Made by a program: the position numbers and the translations under genes. A stretch of 64,000 nucleotides of DNA, from positions 1,364,001 to 1,428,000 of the forward strand of contig NZ_CAAHFH010000001.1 of NCBI RefSeq assembly GCF_900890705.1. The letters are read 5' to 3'. Origin of the DNA: Pontiella sulfatireligans (lineage in GTDB: Bacteria > Verrucomicrobiota > Kiritimatiellia > Kiritimatiellales > Pontiellaceae). The notes under the pieces are model-generated. The model did not search any database. It saw nothing but the letters and a program-made list of their open reading frames with translations, and was not told where the DNA came from. Positions 52,443-62,075 of this stretch are shown here, piece after piece. The stretch's first letter is position 1; every line of letters begins with the position of its first letter.

Positions 52443-53766
52443 ATGGATACGAATGAAAATAATGGGTTGGGGCGTGCTTCTTATACGGATGAAGAACAAA
52501 AGGAATCAAAACGAGGGAAGCGCAAGGGGCTCGATGCGCGCATTCCCAAAGACCTCCCGACCGAAACCATTATTATTGATCCAGATGAAGTTCTTGCCCA
52601 TCCGGAGCTGTACAAAAAGATTGCCGAAGTCCGCACCGAAAAACTAGATGTCACGCCGACGCACTTCTTTCGCACGGTCATCATTCGCAACAAATACAAG
52701 AAGCGCGACGACCGTTCCATTGCTCCGCTGATTGCTCCCGCGCCGAAGCAACTGATCGAAAACTCCTACGCTTCCACCGGACTGGTTCTTCATATCATCC
52801 TGAGTAAATACTGCGACCACCTCCCGCTTTATCGGCAGGAACAAATTTTTAAGCAACGCTTTGGAGTTGAGATCAGTCGGAAAACGATGGGCGGATGGAT
52901 GTATCTCGTAGCCCAATGGTTATCTCTGATCTATGAAGCACTTCGAAATGAAATCCGCGCGAGCGGATACATTCAGGCCGACGAGACTTTTATCAAATAT
53001 CAAGATCCGAAAAAGGACTACTGTCCCAACGGATACCTATGGGCTTATCATTCGCCAGGCAAAGGTGTGCTCTTTGAATGGTATGCTAGTCGCGCTGCGA
53101 CCTGCCTTGACTCGATGTTGGTTGATTATGCCGGGCTGCTGCAAACCGATGGCTACGCTGGCTATACCAGCTGGCTGAATAAGAAGTCGCATGCAAAAGA
53201 AAAAGCCGCAATCATTCATGCCGCCTGCTGGGCGCATGCCCGCCGCAAGTTCAGAGAGGTTCCGGGCAATCCGACTGCGGAGGACATCGTGAAACGCATT
53301 GCCAAACTTTACCGGGTTGAAAGAAAACTGCGCAACAACCCCGACCTCGACCCCGCCGCATATCGACGGGAACACGCAACACCCGTTATGGAAGGAATCA
53401 AAACCATTCTCGAAACCGAACGGTTCCGGCAGCTGCCGTAAAGCGATCAACTACACCCTCGAACGCTGGGATGCGCTCAACTTCTACCTTGAGCATGGGC
53501 GGCTCGAAATCGACAACAACCTTGTCGAGAACGCCATTCGGCCGACCGCCATCGGAAAAAAGAATTTTCTCTTTTTCGGCAGCCCTGACTCCGGCCAGAC
53601 CAGCGCTGTTATCTATAGCCTCATTGAAACCTGCCGAAAGCTCGACATCAATCCAGCCGACTACCTGCGTGAAACCCTCAGCGCCCTGCCGACCATGCAA
53701 CAGTCCGAAGCTACCGACTGGACGCCTGCCCGCTGGAAATCAATCCGCGGAACCGCCGGAGAGTAG
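52443..53766 (+). pseudogene. IS66-family transposase TnpC, 5'-truncated and frameshifted
   Basis: The first part (52443-53441) carries the IS66 core: LILSKYCDHLPLYRQEQIF-type helix, ASGYIQADETFIK (catalytic Asp), LQTDGYAGY and HAACWAHARRKF. The frame breaks at the TAA 53439-53441 and continues one frame over as KAINYTLERWDALNFYLEHG, LEIDNNLVENAIRPTAIGKKN to 53766. Comparison with the copy at 55565 shows a 14-bp deletion between two AAAGC repeats. The N-terminal leucine-zipper part and tnpA/tnpB are absent. Inactive. Confidence 0.9.
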
Positions 53767-53799
53767 CCCTGTCAAGGCGGTCGCCGAAGAGACGCATAC
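52443..53799 (+). mobile_element. IS66 remnant 1 with right end
   Basis: The right terminus is recognisable: the complement of 53776-53799 reads GTATGCGTCTCTTCGGCGAC, an IS66-type end (GTAAGCG-like). The left end and accessory genes are missing. Confidence 0.75.
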
Positions 53800-53861
53800 A
53801 AAATCTCGTATCCCTGATGCACTAGAAAAATAAATAGTTTTACACACATTACGACGAGGTC

Positions 53862-54000
53862 CGTGGGGGCGGGGGATGCCATTGCTCTAGATAAACCTTT
53901 GAAAGTGGTCAACTTACAAATACCCCATGACAGATAAATGATCAATGGGGTTTCGGGGTTGACGGAAAGGAATCGGCTGAATTGAAAATATGGATATCTA
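53862..54000 (+). ncRNA. Structured-RNA-like repeat, copy B
   Basis: Homologue of copy A, beginning 63 bp after the IS66 right end and ending ~75 bp before the initiator tRNA. Aligned blocks: TGGTCAACTTACA (53906-53918), stem ACCCCA (53922-53927)/TGGGGT (53946-53951) with the same 18-nt loop, and GGGTTGACGGAAAGGAATC. The outer base pair has changed from G-C to A-T relative to copy A, keeping pairing. A G-rich 5' segment (GTGGGGGCGGGGG) could compete for the CCCC arm. Confidence 0.45.
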
Positions 54001-54073
54001 AAAAACTGTAATAAACCCTTGTTTGGCTCACTAAATCCGTTACCTTCATCCGCCTTGTTAAACACAAGAAGAT

Positions 54074-54150
<77 letters not shown>

Positions 54151-54158
54151 ATCCTAAG

Positions 54159-54206
54159 CGGCTCCAGTGAAAGCATTTATGCGATTCCTGGAGCCGTTTC
54201 TTTTTT
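54159..54206 (+). terminator. Terminator of the initiator tRNA
   Basis: 9-bp stem CGGCTCCAG (54159-54167)/CTGGAGCCG (54188-54196) followed by TTTCTTTTTT. Confidence 0.8.
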
Positions 54207-54220
54207 GCTCCGAAACCGCG

Positions 54221-54241
54221 TTTGTGGACATTTTGTGGACA
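54221..54241 (+). repeat. Helically phased direct repeats near the recombinase gene
   Basis: TTTGTGGACA occurs at 54221 and again at 54232, an 11-bp (one-turn) spacing, followed by GTGGACACAAATCCAC symmetry. The position between tRNA and recombinase suits arm-type or excisionase sites. Confidence 0.4.
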
Positions 54242-54380
54242 CAAATCCACCCACACGGTCCGCAGGCACGGCCAATCTGCCGACATGCGCGGCCCGGACA
54301 GGCAGTCTGGCTTGATGCCATGGGCACCGAAATATCTGGGACAGATTCCCCATCATTGGGGAAAGAAAGGATAATCGGCC

Positions 54381-55992
54381 ATGGCTAGCATACACAAACG
54401 ATCAGGCGTCTGGCACGTCTACTACCGGCAGAACGGAAAGCGCATCCGCTATTCGCTCGAAACCCGCAATGAGAGCGTAGCGAAGGACAAGCTCAAGAAA
54501 ATCGAATACGAACTGATGACCGGCCGGCATATAAGGCCGCAGAAAACATTGCTCATTGATTTTCTGAAGGACTTCCTCGTACATCTGGAAAACTCAATCA
54601 GCTACCGGCACTACCGCAACCGCCGCTCGCACTTGCGGGCGACATTTGGCGATATTCTGCCCGAGCTGGTTGACCATGCCCCCGGCACGCGGGGAGCCAA
54701 GCCATTGAGCATGGCTTTGAATAAAACAACAATCTCCTGCCAATACCTCGAAGATATCTCCCCGGCAGTTTTGTCTCGCTATCTTGGCGGCGCGATTGCG
54801 CAACTGGGCACCAACCTCATACAATCGTGCAAGGGAAACACTGCATGCCATGTTCGAATACGCGATCCGCGTCCATGAATATGTTTCCCCAGACCAACGC
54901 TATCCAAATCCGGCTGGCGCGGTTCCCCGGCGGAAGCCCCCGGCGGCAGATATCAGCTTCCTTGAACCAGGCGACATCGCCGAACAGCTGAAAGCGCTGC
55001 TCGACCGACCTGAACTTCATGCGGCAGTGGCCACAATGATTTATTCGGGACTGCGGCGCGGAGAAATCGTTTGGCTGCGGAAGCAGGATATCGATATGGA
55101 CAACCGGTTGATCCGGATTCGGCCAAAAAAGGATGGGGACAAGTTTTGGCAGCCAAAAACAAAAACCAACCGGGTTGTTCCCATTTCGCAGGATCTCTAC
55201 GACATCCTATCGGAGTACGAGTTCCCCCAATCATCCATATGGCACTTCCCCGCCCCAAAGCAAAAAATTAAGCGATGGGAAGAGGACAACATGAGCCGGA
55301 TGCTTCGTCAAATAAATGGCAGGAAGGGATTGGCATGGAAAGCGTTGGATTTCCGCCACACGTTCGGCAGCCATCTGGCCATGAACAATGTATCGCTTTA
55401 TAAAATAGCGACCCTCATGGGCAATTCTCCAGAGATTTGCAGAAGGCACTATGCCGCACTTATCCCCGAACAGCTGGCCGACTGCGTAGAATTCAACTTC
55501 AAGAAAAAGGCTGGACATGGTGGTAGTCCGAAAACATCCCGTTCCAAAATCATCCCGTTACGTAGAACCGGCTACCGCCAGGCACATGCCAAATCCCATC
55601 TCGAACAGATGAAGAAAATCCTCGATCAGGAAAAACCGCGCCAGCTCCCGCAAAGCAACTTCGGTAAAGCGATCAATTACACCATCGAACGTTGGGATGC
55701 ACTCAATCTTTACCTCGAACATGGCACACTCGAAATCTGCAACAACCTCGTCGAGAACGCCATTCGCCCGACCGCCATCGGCAAAAAGAACTTCCTCTTC
55801 TTCGGTAGTCCGGAATCCGGCCAGACCAGCGCCGTCATCTATAGCCTCATTGAAACCTGCCGAAAGCTCGACATCAATCCAGCCGACTACCTGCGTGAAA
55901 CCCTCAGCACCCTGCCGACCATGCAACAGTCCGAAGTTGCCGACTGGACGCCTACCCGCTGGAAATCAATCCGCGGAACCGCCGGAAAGTAA
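54381..55992 (+). pseudogene. Tyrosine recombinase, frameshifted and fused to an IS66 TnpC tail
   Basis: ATG 54381 starts an integrase N-terminus (MASIHKRSGVWHVYYRQNGK). Near 54783 a one-base shift breaks the frame; the catalytic domain continues from LRNWAPTSYNRARETLH with SGLRRGEIVWL (Arg I), DFRHTFGSHL (Arg II; the HxxR histidine is Leu) and GNSPEICRRHYAAL (Tyr nucleophile). After IIPLRR (~55565) the protein runs in frame into the IS66 C-terminal segment (YRQAHAKSHLEQMKKIL ... AIRPTAIGKKN) and stops at 55992. It lies 230 bp after tRNA-fMet, a classic island integrase position. Probably dead. Confidence 0.88.
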
Positions 55993-56035
55993 CCCTGTCA
56001 AGGCGGTCGCCGAAGAGACGCATACAAAGACCCTG
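55565..56035 (+). mobile_element. IS66 remnant 2 (3' part of tnpC and right end)
   Basis: Homologous to 53350-53799 of remnant 1, including the right terminus ending GACGCATAC at 56035. It retains the 14 bp (CAAAGCAACTTCGG-like) lost from remnant 1. Left part deleted; joined to the recombinase gene. Confidence 0.8.
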
Positions 56036-56207
56036 CGCAATGCGAAGATATATGACCGGTTATTTGAGTATTTTTCAGGTTTTCACGATGCTCTTGCCGG
56101 AGAAATTTAAGCCCAGATATGATACGAGTGCTTGGCAAAGCATCCACTTTTCTTTCCTTCTAATATCTTACCTTCCTCATCAAAAAGCATCATAATCCGG
56201 CATTTAA

Positions 56208-56585
56208 TCAGTAAAAACGCGGAGGTCGTGACGGCGTAGTGCGTTCTCCGTTTTCATTAAACGTTTTCCCCACCGGCAGCGCTCTCAGATTTTCGACCAT
56301 GCCCAGCCAATCATCTTTAGTGGCTTAGGAAGCTATGATTACCCCACGGGAATCAGTAACAATAATCATATATCCCTTGAACGCGTCTCCCCGCAGCTTT
56401 CCATTGAGCGTATATTCGGTCATCGTAATCATATCGGTCTTCAGCTCGTAGTAACTCCTTGTTCCTTCCGGCATGTAGAATTCCTCTTTGCCGGAATAGT
56501 ACAATACACCTTTGCCCCCATGATTTTCTTCCGCGATGATAAATAGCTCTATGTAGAGAGCCTGGCGATAGACCTTGCTGGAAGA
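56208..56585 (-). pseudogene. 3' remnant of an unknown gene, out of frame behind the truncated sulfatase
   Basis: In the frame shifted against the sulfatase, the minus strand reads [20 protein letters not shown], then [35 protein letters not shown], a TAA at 56325-56327, and ATKDDWLGMVENLRALPVG to TGA at 56208. It looks like the C-terminus of a soluble protein I do not recognise, with one nonsense codon. The remainder of the gap 56036-56207 shows nothing I can support. Confidence 0.5.
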
Positions 56586-57105
56586 CTGCTTTATCCGTAA
56601 TCAGATCCGTCACATAGCCCTGTTCGCGGTGTTCCCCTTTCTCCGTAATAAAGTCCGGATTATAGTAGTGCCCCTGCCCGGGAAGTATTTCCCAGTGATC
56701 AAACCCTTGAGGTTCCGTGCCCAAATGCCACTTCCCGATTACGGCCGTCTGGTAACCCGCCTTGCCGAGCATTCGTGGAAAGGTCTGCTGGCCACCGTCA
56801 AACTGGTCTCCGTTCGAGCGAAAGCCATTCATGTGACTATGCTTTCCTGTCAGGATTGCCGCCCGACTGGGTCCGCAGATGGAGTTACATACGAAGCTGT
56901 TTCTAAACAACACCCCCTTGTCCGCAATGCGGTCAATATTCGGTGTCGGAGCGAGGTCCGTTAGGTGGCTGCCATACGCACTGATCGCGTTGTGCGAATG
57001 ATCGTCGCTGAAGATCCACAGAATATTGGGTTGCTTCGGGCGCGCCGCCTGAGTGCAGACAGCCAACATTAAAATGATGCATGTTGCATAAATTGGACGC
57101 CTCAT
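56353..57105 (-). pseudogene. Sulfatase 15, truncated after ~170 residues and fused out of frame
   Basis: Signal peptide [20 protein letters not shown], then [18 protein letters not shown], modification site CGPSR (Cys77) and [20 protein letters not shown], as in the GlcNAc-6-sulfatase-like branch. After [10 protein letters not shown] (~residue 173) homology ends; the last ~75 residues are an out-of-frame reading of another gene. The C-terminal half with the remaining metal and substrate residues is missing, so it cannot be active. It follows the ROK kinase gene by 6 nt, so it was once the last gene of that operon. Confidence 0.88.
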
Positions 57106-57111
57106 GAAAAC

Positions 57112-58215
57112 TTATGAATCGAGTTGATTCAGCGCATAGGCATAGGCACCGATGCCTACGGCTTCGCTGGTGCCGAGCACGGAAATACCGATGCCTATCC
57201 GCTTCAGTGGATCGTAAGCCAGCGTTTCGCCGATTCCTGGGACTGTAATTTGCTTGGTTTCACCCTTCGTAAATTCAACAAGCTGGCCAGCATCCTCGAG
57301 ATTGAAGGTTTTCTGAACGATACGGTCGAGTTCGCTTCCATCGTACTTCTTGATCGAACCCCTCATTGCTTCGAGCACGGCAGGCATGAAAAGCTTATGC
57401 CCATAGGAGAGGCCGCCGCCGAGCACAATAAGGCCATCAAATAAGGTGGCAACAACCGAGAGCGCTTCGCCGACTACTTCACCCAGTTCCCGGTAGGCTT
57501 CGATGGCAGCGGCTTTGTCGCCTTCAGCCTTTCCGAGCGCAATGTCTTCAATCTCCTTTGGACTCGGGGCATTGGCCGGATCGATACCGGCATTTTTAGC
57601 ATAGCTGTTTTTCACGGCGCGAATGCTGGCCCCATCTTCAATAAAACATTCGGGACGCACCTTGTTGCGTAATAGCCACACTTCGGTCGCGTTGGAGTTG
57701 TCGCCGATGAAGAGCTGTCCCTTATGAACCATTCCACCACCAAACCCGGTGCCTAGCGTAACACCAAACAGCGTCTGATAGCGCTTAGGGCTTCCGGCTT
57801 CTTCCAACATTTGATTCACCTTCGGCAACAGCCCTGCGATGGCCTCACCGTAAACAAACAGGTCGCCATCGTTGTTGATGTAAACCGGCATTTCAAACTG
57901 TTTTTCCAGCCAGGGCCCCAGCGGTACACCGCCCGCGAACGCCGGCAGGTTGCCGACATTGTCGATGATGCCGTTGGGATAGTCGGCCGGACCGGGAAAG
58001 GCGAAACTGATCGCCACCGGCTTTTCGTCCAGCTTATCCATGACTTTCCGGAAACCGTTTTTGATGGTTTCGAGGCTTTTCCCGAGCTCTTGCGTTTCAG
58101 TAGGAAGGCGTACGGGGTCAATAATTTCCTTATTCGACTGGATCGCGGAAAACACAAAATTGGTTCCGCCGGCATCGAGCGTCAGGACGATACGTTGGTC
58201 TTTTTCATAATTCAT
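57112..58215 (-). CDS. ROK-family sugar kinase
   Basis: 367 residues from ATG 58215 (GGAGAG six nt upstream; a TTG at 58221 is in frame). ATP-binding LTLDAGGTNFVFSAI at the N-terminus, the FAFPGPADYPNGIIDN segment, catalytic-loop NNDGDLFVYGE, GVTLGTGFGGG and LIVLGGGLSYG. Cytoplasmic phosphorylation of a hexose. Longer than glucokinases of the family, with extra C-terminal residues, and the usual zinc-binding Cys cluster is not evident, so the sugar is open. Operon with the permease upstream (15 nt). Confidence 0.87.
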   Translation of the reverse strand: MNYEKDQRIVLTLDAGGTNFVFSAIQSNKEIIDPVRLPTETQELGKSLETIKNGFRKVMDKLDEKPVAISFAFPGPADYPNGIIDNVGNLPAFAGGVPLGPWLEKQFEMPVYINNDGDLFVYGEAIAGLLPKVNQMLEEAGSPKRYQTLFGVTLGTGFGGGMVHKGQLFIGDNSNATEVWLLRNKVRPECFIEDGASIRAVKNSYAKNAGIDPANAPSPKEIEDIALGKAEGDKAAAIEAYRELGEVVGEALSVVATLFDGLIVLGGGLSYGHKLFMPAVLEAMRGSIKKYDGSELDRIVQKTFNLEDAGQLVEFTKGETKQITVPGIGETLAYDPLKRIGIGISVLGTSEAVGIGAYAYALNQLDS

Positions 58216-58230
58216 AATCAACTCTCCAGA

Positions 58231-59379
58231 TTAAGCGTTTGCTTTCCCGCCCTTAAGGGACAGCACAAAAAGGTAGATGAAACAGACACAAGGAATCACG
58301 AACGAAATTGCGTTGAGTCCGGCGTCAACCAAGCCGCCCATCAATAGCGGAACCAGCGCGCCGCCGGAAATGGCCATGCACATCAGTCCGCTCAGTTCAC
58401 CGGCGCGTTCCGGACGTTCTTCAACCGTGATCGAGAAGAGCAGCGGCCAGATGTTGGCAAAACCAAGCCCGCCCAAAATCACACCGGCAATCGCCAGCGA
58501 GGTATTGCCGGTCATCAGCAGACCCGCGCCCACTGCTCCAAGCAGCGCCGATACGCGAAAGGCCGGACGCGGTTTTACCTTGCCCAGAATGATTCCGCCG
58601 ACAATACGGCCGACTGTCAGCAATGCAAAAAAGAGCGCGGGCCCAAACTTTCCTGCCGTAACCTCATCCATGCCCATGGCTTTCAATATGGGAAAAAGGA
58701 ACCGCGCCATACAGACTTCCGCTCCGACATAGAGAAAAATACCGAGAACAGCCAATGCGAAGACAGGTTCCTTGAGCAGACTCAGGCTGCTTCCAATGCT
58801 TGGAGGAGTTTCAGGTTTACTTTCTTCCACTTTAACCAAAGCGACCGTCACAAAAGCGACCGCCATCAAGACAAAAAAGATCGGGAACATACCGCGCCAG
58901 CCCATATTCTGGAACAAAGCGATCGCGGTGATCGCAGTTACCAGATAGGTCGCTGCCGTACTGCCAAGCCCCTTGAAACCCTGAGCGAAACTCAGGTTGC
59001 GGCTATAAGCGCCTTCTCCGCTGACTTCGCGCATGATCGGATTGCCAGCAACTTGAAGAAAGGTGGTCCCGATACCCAAGACAAAGATGCAGAGCAGCAG
59101 AAGAGCGAAGCCAGGAGCGATCAAGCTCGGCACCAGCATTGCCGCGGCGTTCAGGCCGAGTCCGAGCAACAAAAGCTTTTTCATTCCAATCCGCGCGGCC
59201 AGCAATCCGCCCGGCACACTGAAGGCCGCAAAAGCAATGAAGACGAAAAAAGAAAGCATCGTAGCCATTACGTTGCTCAGATCATATTGTGTTTTTACCG
59301 CATCGGACATCGGCCCCATCGCGTCTGCGACACCCATCACAATAAAGGCCATAAAAATAGGCAGTGTTTTAATTTTCAT
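58231..59379 (-). CDS. MFS sugar permease, FucP-like (FHS family)
   Basis: 382 residues, about 12 membrane helices. GLLAARIGMKKLLLLGLGL is the MFS loop 2-3 motif; LQVAGNPIMREVSGEGAYSRNLSFAQGFKGLGS is split around residue 115-145 and matches the region conserved in fucose/glucose:H+ symporters. ATG 59379 has the better RBS spacing (AGGGA) than the ATG at 59385. Imports the sugar phosphorylated by the ROK kinase downstream (inference). Confidence 0.85.
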   Translation of the reverse strand: MKIKTLPIFMAFIVMGVADAMGPMSDAVKTQYDLSNVMATMLSFFVFIAFAAFSVPGGLLAARIGMKKLLLLGLGLNAAAMLVPSLIAPGFALLLLCIFVLGIGTTFLQVAGNPIMREVSGEGAYSRNLSFAQGFKGLGSTAATYLVTAITAIALFQNMGWRGMFPIFFVLMAVAFVTVALVKVEESKPETPPSIGSSLSLLKEPVFALAVLGIFLYVGAEVCMARFLFPILKAMGMDEVTAGKFGPALFFALLTVGRIVGGIILGKVKPRPAFRVSALLGAVGAGLLMTGNTSLAIAGVILGGLGFANIWPLLFSITVEERPERAGELSGLMCMAISGGALVPLLMGGLVDAGLNAISFVIPCVCFIYLFVLSLKGGKANA

Positions 59380-59504
59380 ATGCATTTCCCTTCGATGTTA
59401 TAGCTCCATAAAATGAATGCTCTTGCTGTTTATTTTGCATCCCGTCATCTGGCACGACATTTCCTGTGAACCCACCATGAAACCAATAGCGTATCGGCTT
59501 CGAA

Positions 59505-60881
59505 TCAGTTCACTAACCCCCCAAAGAAATAACAATCAGGTTGTTCCTTGAGGTTTCGATGCAGATACAGCGCGAGCTCTCGCATATGGTAGTCGCCCCA
59601 CATGCAGGATTCACCATAGGCTATCTTGCTACCTTCCGGCACATAATCCCAGCCATTCGGCTGATGATAGATGGAGTGCAGCAAGAGTCCTTGATGGGTT
59701 TCGTCACGACTGATGTACGGATCGCCCAACATGGTTTTTGAGGCAGTCAGTCCGGCCTGCCAATAGCGTTGCCCCTCTTCAGTATCCCGCCCCAGATAAC
59801 GGCCGAGACGCAGTAGACCCTGGGCACCGATTGCTGCAGCGGAACTATCAACCGGCTCCCACTCATTGAATGGATCGGCAGGGCGGTTCAGATAATCACC
59901 CAGCCGATGCAGGTTCGGCGCGCCACCGTCCCAATACGGAATACCATCCGTCGGGGTATTGTCGATAAACCAATCGCAGGAAGCCTTGGCGGCTTTCAAA
60001 CAAATCGCTTCCAGTTCTGTGCGCCCTCCGAACGGTTCCAGCTCAGCGTCATCCAGCACTGCCAGCAGTTCGAGTTGTTCGGGGAAGCCGAGCATGGCCC
60101 AAGCCACACCGCGGGTCCAGGTGGTGAACCCACTGAAACCCTGCTGCGAGTTCGGGCAGCGGAAGTTGCCGTCGTTCACATTAAAGATGCTTTCGTGCGC
60201 CGTACGCCCCCATTCATCATAGGAATCGCGCCCTTCGCCGTAGAAGACGGAATATTTGGCCGTGGCTTTCAGATGATCGATCGTCCGGCCAAGCAAGCTG
60301 ATGCTACGATCATTTTCGCCCATCAGGGAATGGCCGAGCAGATGCGACACCATCAGACTGCGACAACTGCGGACCGTGTCGACAAAGAGTGAATGCGGAC
60401 CATTAAAACTATACATATAACCACCGTCCGGAAGATCGGTCCAGCGATTGGCCTGAACAGCGCCTGAAACTTTCAGGGCCATCATATAAAACTGGCGTTC
60501 AAATTCGTCCGAAGGAATCCTCCCTTCGTTCATCAGGCGCAACAGGTTTCCGTAGGTGGAAACATTGTTGAAACCGTGGTCGTGCACGCCGACATGACTG
60601 ACGTGCGGGGCCATTTGCTCCACGGTTTGCCGTTTCCCCAGCGCCAGAAATTCTTCATCGCCGGAGGCATCATACTGAAGGATCGCCGAACCAAACTGGA
60701 AACCCTGCGTCCAGTCGGTCCAACCCTTTGGGATATATTTTCCCTGCCAGGTAAATACCGGAGCGCCCTGGGTTGTGGTGTATTCCTCTTCTATCAGACG
60801 GATTTTCTGCCCGGAAAGCTCCCAGAAGGTTGCCAGGTCCGACGCCAGACAACCAAGGTTGATTTCATTATCAACGATCAT
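59505..60881 (-). CDS. GH88-like (unsaturated glucuronyl hydrolase-type) cytoplasmic enzyme
   Basis: 458 residues without signal peptide. Alpha/alpha-barrel composition with GKYIPKGWTDWTQGFQFG, VHDHGFNNVSTYGNLLRL, FTTWTRGVAWAMLGF, DSSAAAIGAQGLLRLGRYLG and YGESCMWGDYHMRELAL, the pattern of GH88 enzymes, which remove delta-4,5-unsaturated uronic acids left by polysaccharide lyases. Its ATG overlaps the CoA-transferase stop (ATGA). This implies that an oligosaccharide or disaccharide with unsaturated uronate enters the cell. GH105 is the main alternative. Confidence 0.7.
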   Translation of the reverse strand: MIVDNEINLGCLASDLATFWELSGQKIRLIEEEYTTTQGAPVFTWQGKYIPKGWTDWTQGFQFGSAILQYDASGDEEFLALGKRQTVEQMAPHVSHVGVHDHGFNNVSTYGNLLRLMNEGRIPSDEFERQFYMMALKVSGAVQANRWTDLPDGGYMYSFNGPHSLFVDTVRSCRSLMVSHLLGHSLMGENDRSISLLGRTIDHLKATAKYSVFYGEGRDSYDEWGRTAHESIFNVNDGNFRCPNSQQGFSGFTTWTRGVAWAMLGFPEQLELLAVLDDAELEPFGGRTELEAICLKAAKASCDWFIDNTPTDGIPYWDGGAPNLHRLGDYLNRPADPFNEWEPVDSSAAAIGAQGLLRLGRYLGRDTEEGQRYWQAGLTASKTMLGDPYISRDETHQGLLLHSIYHQPNGWDYVPEGSKIAYGESCMWGDYHMRELALYLHRNLKEQPDCYFFGGLVN

Positions 60882-62074
60882 CCGAAAATTCCATCTTCTG
60901 TCATGCGAGCAACCTCTTCTTCCGTATAGCCGATTTCCAACGCCACATCATGGTTGTGCTGACCCAGCCGCGGGGGAAACTGTTTCAGTTTGGGCGGCGT
61001 GCCTTTCAATCGCACCGGCGTGCCTAAAAGCTTCAGCTCGCCCACCTCGGGATCTTCCATAGTGACAATCATCTTGTTGCAGGCAATCTGAGGATCGCGG
61101 GCGGCCTCTTCAAAACTGTTGATTCGGGCACACAACACGCCTTTGCTTTCGAGCTCGTCCATCCAGTCATCGGTGGTTTTCCCCAGAAAAGCACGAGCCA
61201 AAAGGGCGTTGAGCTGATTTTTATTTTCGATTTGCAGCTCTTCGGTGCTGAACACCGGTTTCTCCGACAGATCTCCGAGTCCCAAGGCGGTTGAGATATC
61301 CTTCAGAGCATTTTTTGAAAAAACGGGCGATATTTCAATGAAGCCATCGAGCGTCTGAAACGCCTTGTGTATAGCCTCCTCGGTTCCGCCCACGGCAGCA
61401 GGTCGATCAATTTTCTGCGCATTCAAGCGCGATGCCGCATCCCACGCGTGGGCATGGAACGCCACACTGAGCAAGTCGGTGGAAAGGTACTGCCCTTCGC
61501 CGGTCCGGTTGCGGTACAACAGGGCGGTTAGGATACCGATCATCAGGTTCAGCCCAGCCGGATAGTCGATGCTGATGCCACCGGGAATGGGCGGTTTTTC
61601 AGCATCATAAAAGGTAAACCAACCGCCTTCAGCACGCGCCATCATATCGTGCCCGGCGCGCCCGCGCTCAGCATACGGCCCTGTGTCGCCCCATCCATTT
61701 GACGAGGCATAAATCAGTGCGGGATTGATTTTCTTGAGTTCGTCATAGCCAAAACCGAGTTTTTCCATAACGCCCTGGCGAAAGTTGTGCACCAGCACAT
61801 CGGCCTCTTTGACCAGCTTGCGGATCATCTCCTTGCCGGCCTCCTGCTTCATATCGACGGTGATGGATCGCTTGTTCCGATTCAGGTTAGCAAATGGCAG
61901 GGATACATCCTTGATGAACGGGCCCCATGACCGGCTCCAGTCACCGGAACCGGGACGTTCCACCTTGATGACGTCCGCGCCATAATCCGCCAGAATTTGG
62001 GTGCCGACGGGGCCTTGATACACATGGCTAAAGTCGAGGATGCGAATGCCATCCAATGCGTTTTTCGTAATCAT
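60878..62074 (-). CDS. Family III (CaiB/Frc) CoA-transferase
   Basis: 398 residues from ATG 62074 (AAAGGAAA upstream); the frame runs 43 codons further but that part overlaps the upstream gene and has no similarity. Family III marks: GIRILDFSHVYQGPVGTQILADYGADVIKVERP-type start (split here over 10-40), LNRNKRSITVDMK, ADVLVHNFRQGVMEKLGFGY, and GHDMMARAEGG containing the catalytic Asp. Transfers CoA between carboxylic acids. It sits between an enoyl-CoA hydratase and a glycosidase gene, an unusual partnership. Confidence 0.9.
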   Translation of the reverse strand: MITKNALDGIRILDFSHVYQGPVGTQILADYGADVIKVERPGSGDWSRSWGPFIKDVSLPFANLNRNKRSITVDMKQEAGKEMIRKLVKEADVLVHNFRQGVMEKLGFGYDELKKINPALIYASSNGWGDTGPYAERGRAGHDMMARAEGGWFTFYDAEKPPIPGGISIDYPAGLNLMIGILTALLYRNRTGEGQYLSTDLLSVAFHAHAWDAASRLNAQKIDRPAAVGGTEEAIHKAFQTLDGFIEISPVFSKNALKDISTALGLGDLSEKPVFSTEELQIENKNQLNALLARAFLGKTTDDWMDELESKGVLCARINSFEEAARDPQIACNKMIVTMEDPEVGELKLLGTPVRLKGTPPKLKQFPPRLGQHNHDVALEIGYTEEEVARMTEDGIFG

Positions 62075-62075
62075 T

